A stretch of 7,171 nt of DNA, taken from positions 1 to 7,171 of the forward strand of contig JAJPZL010000006.1 in assembly GCA_021204375.1 (NCBI GenBank). The letters are read 5' to 3'. Source of the stretch: Bacteroides sp. (GTDB lineage Bacteria; Bacteroidota; Bacteroidia; Bacteroidales; Bacteroidaceae). Under the pieces are notes generated by a model. The model was given only the letters and a program-made list of their open reading frames with translations, was not told the origin of the DNA and did not search any database. Both the position numbers and the translations under genes were made by a program. Numbering within the stretch: position 1 is the stretch's first letter; each line of letters opens with the position of its first letter. Positions 6,241-7,171 of this stretch are shown piece after piece.

Positions 6241-7171
6241 TTACCGGGATTTATAATCCGTCATAAACCCTTCACACAACCAATTAGCCAACGCCTGCCG
6301 GTTAGAGTTCATTACGATCCGCTTCTGGTCAAACTCATTCTGTATATTCCCCAACTCCACATATACCCCAACCGGCACCGTATTCTTCAGCACATACAAA
6401 TTACGCTGGCTTACCGTTCCCGAAAAACCCCGATTAGGCTGATGCTGCCTGTACTTCCTCTCAAAGGTACTACGCATCATATTAGCCAGCCGGCTGCTAC
6501 CTGCACTACCCGAGTGATAAAAGAAAACATCCGTCTGCTGCCGTTTACTACGGCTGTCAATATGGATAAAAATAGAGCGGCAATATTTATAATTCTGCTT
6601 ATCCTTCTGATAAAGCTGGTTGATCTTTTCACTCCGCTGCTTCAACCGCTGCACCTGATTCAGCGGAATAGCAGCCCTCATACAAGTCTCCCGTTTACTA
6701 TTCGAAAGATACCGGTCGTCCCGGATACCATCCTTAGCATCCTGGATAATAATATGCACCTTAGCCCCCTGCATCATCAGGTTCCGGGCCAGCCGCAGCG
6801 CAATATCATACGCATACTCATCCTCATGCAACTCGATATTCCCTACCTTCCCGATAGCACCCGGATCAGGCCCTCCATGCCCGCTCACAATATAAAAACA
6901 GGCATCTTTCAACGCATCCGACTTTATCTCCACATAAGCCAGCTTAGGCCCGAAAAGCGGTTCATAAAGAGTTTTCCCCACCACAGGCTTAGCATTCGAA
7001 GAAGAACCTGATGGTTTAGACTGCGTCGTACTGCTCCCTTTCAGGGGAGGTAATTTATAAGAAACACCCAGTTTCAGGCTATTATTCCTCCCCAACTTAC
7101 CCCGGTTCAGCTCCAGGAACTCCCGGTAATAAGTACTCCCCTTCCGGTTATGGCGTGCCAGAAAAGCATGC
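6241..7171 (-). CDS. N-acetylmuramoyl-L-alanine amidase (Amidase_3), 5' end outside window
   Basis: This zinc amidase family cleaves the bond between MurNAc and L-alanine in peptidoglycan, in the periplasm. The frame is open to the right edge: 309 codons are visible and the true start is missing. A TTG at 7093-7095 is only an in-frame leucine, because the upstream codons (HAFLARHNRKG...YYREFLELNRGKLG) continue sensibly. That N-terminal part, ending in LKLGVSYKLPPLKG, resembles a degenerate LysM-like cell-wall-binding segment. A Ser/Pro-rich linker (about residues 45-62 of the visible part) leads to Amidase_3. Family residues visible are the zinc histidine in SGHGGPDPGAIG, a Glu in IELHEDEYAYD, the second histidine in SIFIHIDS, and the catalytic Glu in VYVELGNIQNEFD. 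The first motif has Ser-Gly-His where many members have Asp/Ala-Gly-His. The LSNSKRETCMR...RSEKINQLYQKDK region (from TAC near 6705 leftward) is the usual variable helical insertion. It is convergent with the phosphatase gene and unrelated to the glycan cluster. Confidence 0.9.
   Translation of the reverse strand, partial: HAFLARHNRKGSTYYREFLELNRGKLGRNNSLKLGVSYKLPPLKGSSTTQSKPSGSSSNAKPVVGKTLYEPLFGPKLAYVEIKSDALKDACFYIVSGHGGPDPGAIGKVGNIELHEDEYAYDIALRLARNLMMQGAKVHIIIQDAKDGIRDDRYLSNSKRETCMRAAIPLNQVQRLKQRSEKINQLYQKDKQNYKYCRSIFIHIDSRSKRQQTDVFFYHSGSAGSSRLANMMRSTFERKYRQHQPNRGFSGTVSQRNLYVLKNTVPVGVYVELGNIQNEFDQKRIVMNSNRQALANWLCEGFMTDYKSR

Noticed and set aside
6442..7011. Plus-strand 189-residue open frame inside the amidase
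   Set aside because: It is antisense to a clear Amidase_3 gene and its composition is that of a shadow frame.

Overview
The window looks like chromosomal DNA of a gut-type Bacteroidales bacterium (Bacteroides/Parabacteroides-like; genus not resolved). The evidence is threefold. Start regions are A/T-rich and lack clear Shine-Dalgarno sequences. Matches to the Bacteroidetes -7 promoter box TAnnTTTG lie upstream of three genes. The gene content is also typical: secreted glycan-active enzymes including a DUF4861 protein, and a periplasmic-type Amidase_3 protein with a LysM-like N-terminus.

Layout. (1) 24-1634, plus strand: a GH28 polygalacturonase-type lipoprotein gene broken by three separate lesions: an extra T in a T-run inside the signal peptide, an in-frame TAG, and a one-base deletion near 1389. 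Rejoined, the frames give about 536 residues with all GH28 active-site motifs, so it looks like a recently decayed gene unless the lesions are sequencing errors. (2) 1821-3002, plus: an intact secreted DUF4861 protein of unknown activity. (3) 3236-4906, plus: an intact secreted GH43 glycosidase with a C-terminal beta-sandwich domain. (4) 5175-5843, plus: a cytosolic HAD-family phosphoglycolate-phosphatase-like protein. (5) 6241-7171, minus: the 3' part of an N-acetylmuramoyl-L-alanine amidase that runs off the right edge.

Genes 1-3 form a small pectin/hemicellulose-degradation cluster. GH28 would cut galacturonan backbones, GH43 would remove arabinose or xylose units from side chains, and DUF4861 would have an undefined role in the same process. 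No SusC/SusD pair or regulator is in view, so this is at most the edge of a polysaccharide utilisation locus. Hairpin terminators or terminator-like structures follow each gene, and -7 boxes precede DUF4861, GH43 and the HAD gene. The cluster therefore looks like several short transcription units, not one long operon.

The gaps carry notable structure: alternative hairpins upstream of DUF4861, a terminator abutting the GH43 promoter, a GH43 leader with repeats, a cluster of GCCGGCTT-type palindromes at 4999-5085, and a gene-free 5844-6240 stretch with several inverted repeats. I see no mobile element, CRISPR array, tRNA or rRNA. I found no clearly new system; the strongest leads are the multiply broken GH28 gene and the uncharacterised DUF4861 protein.
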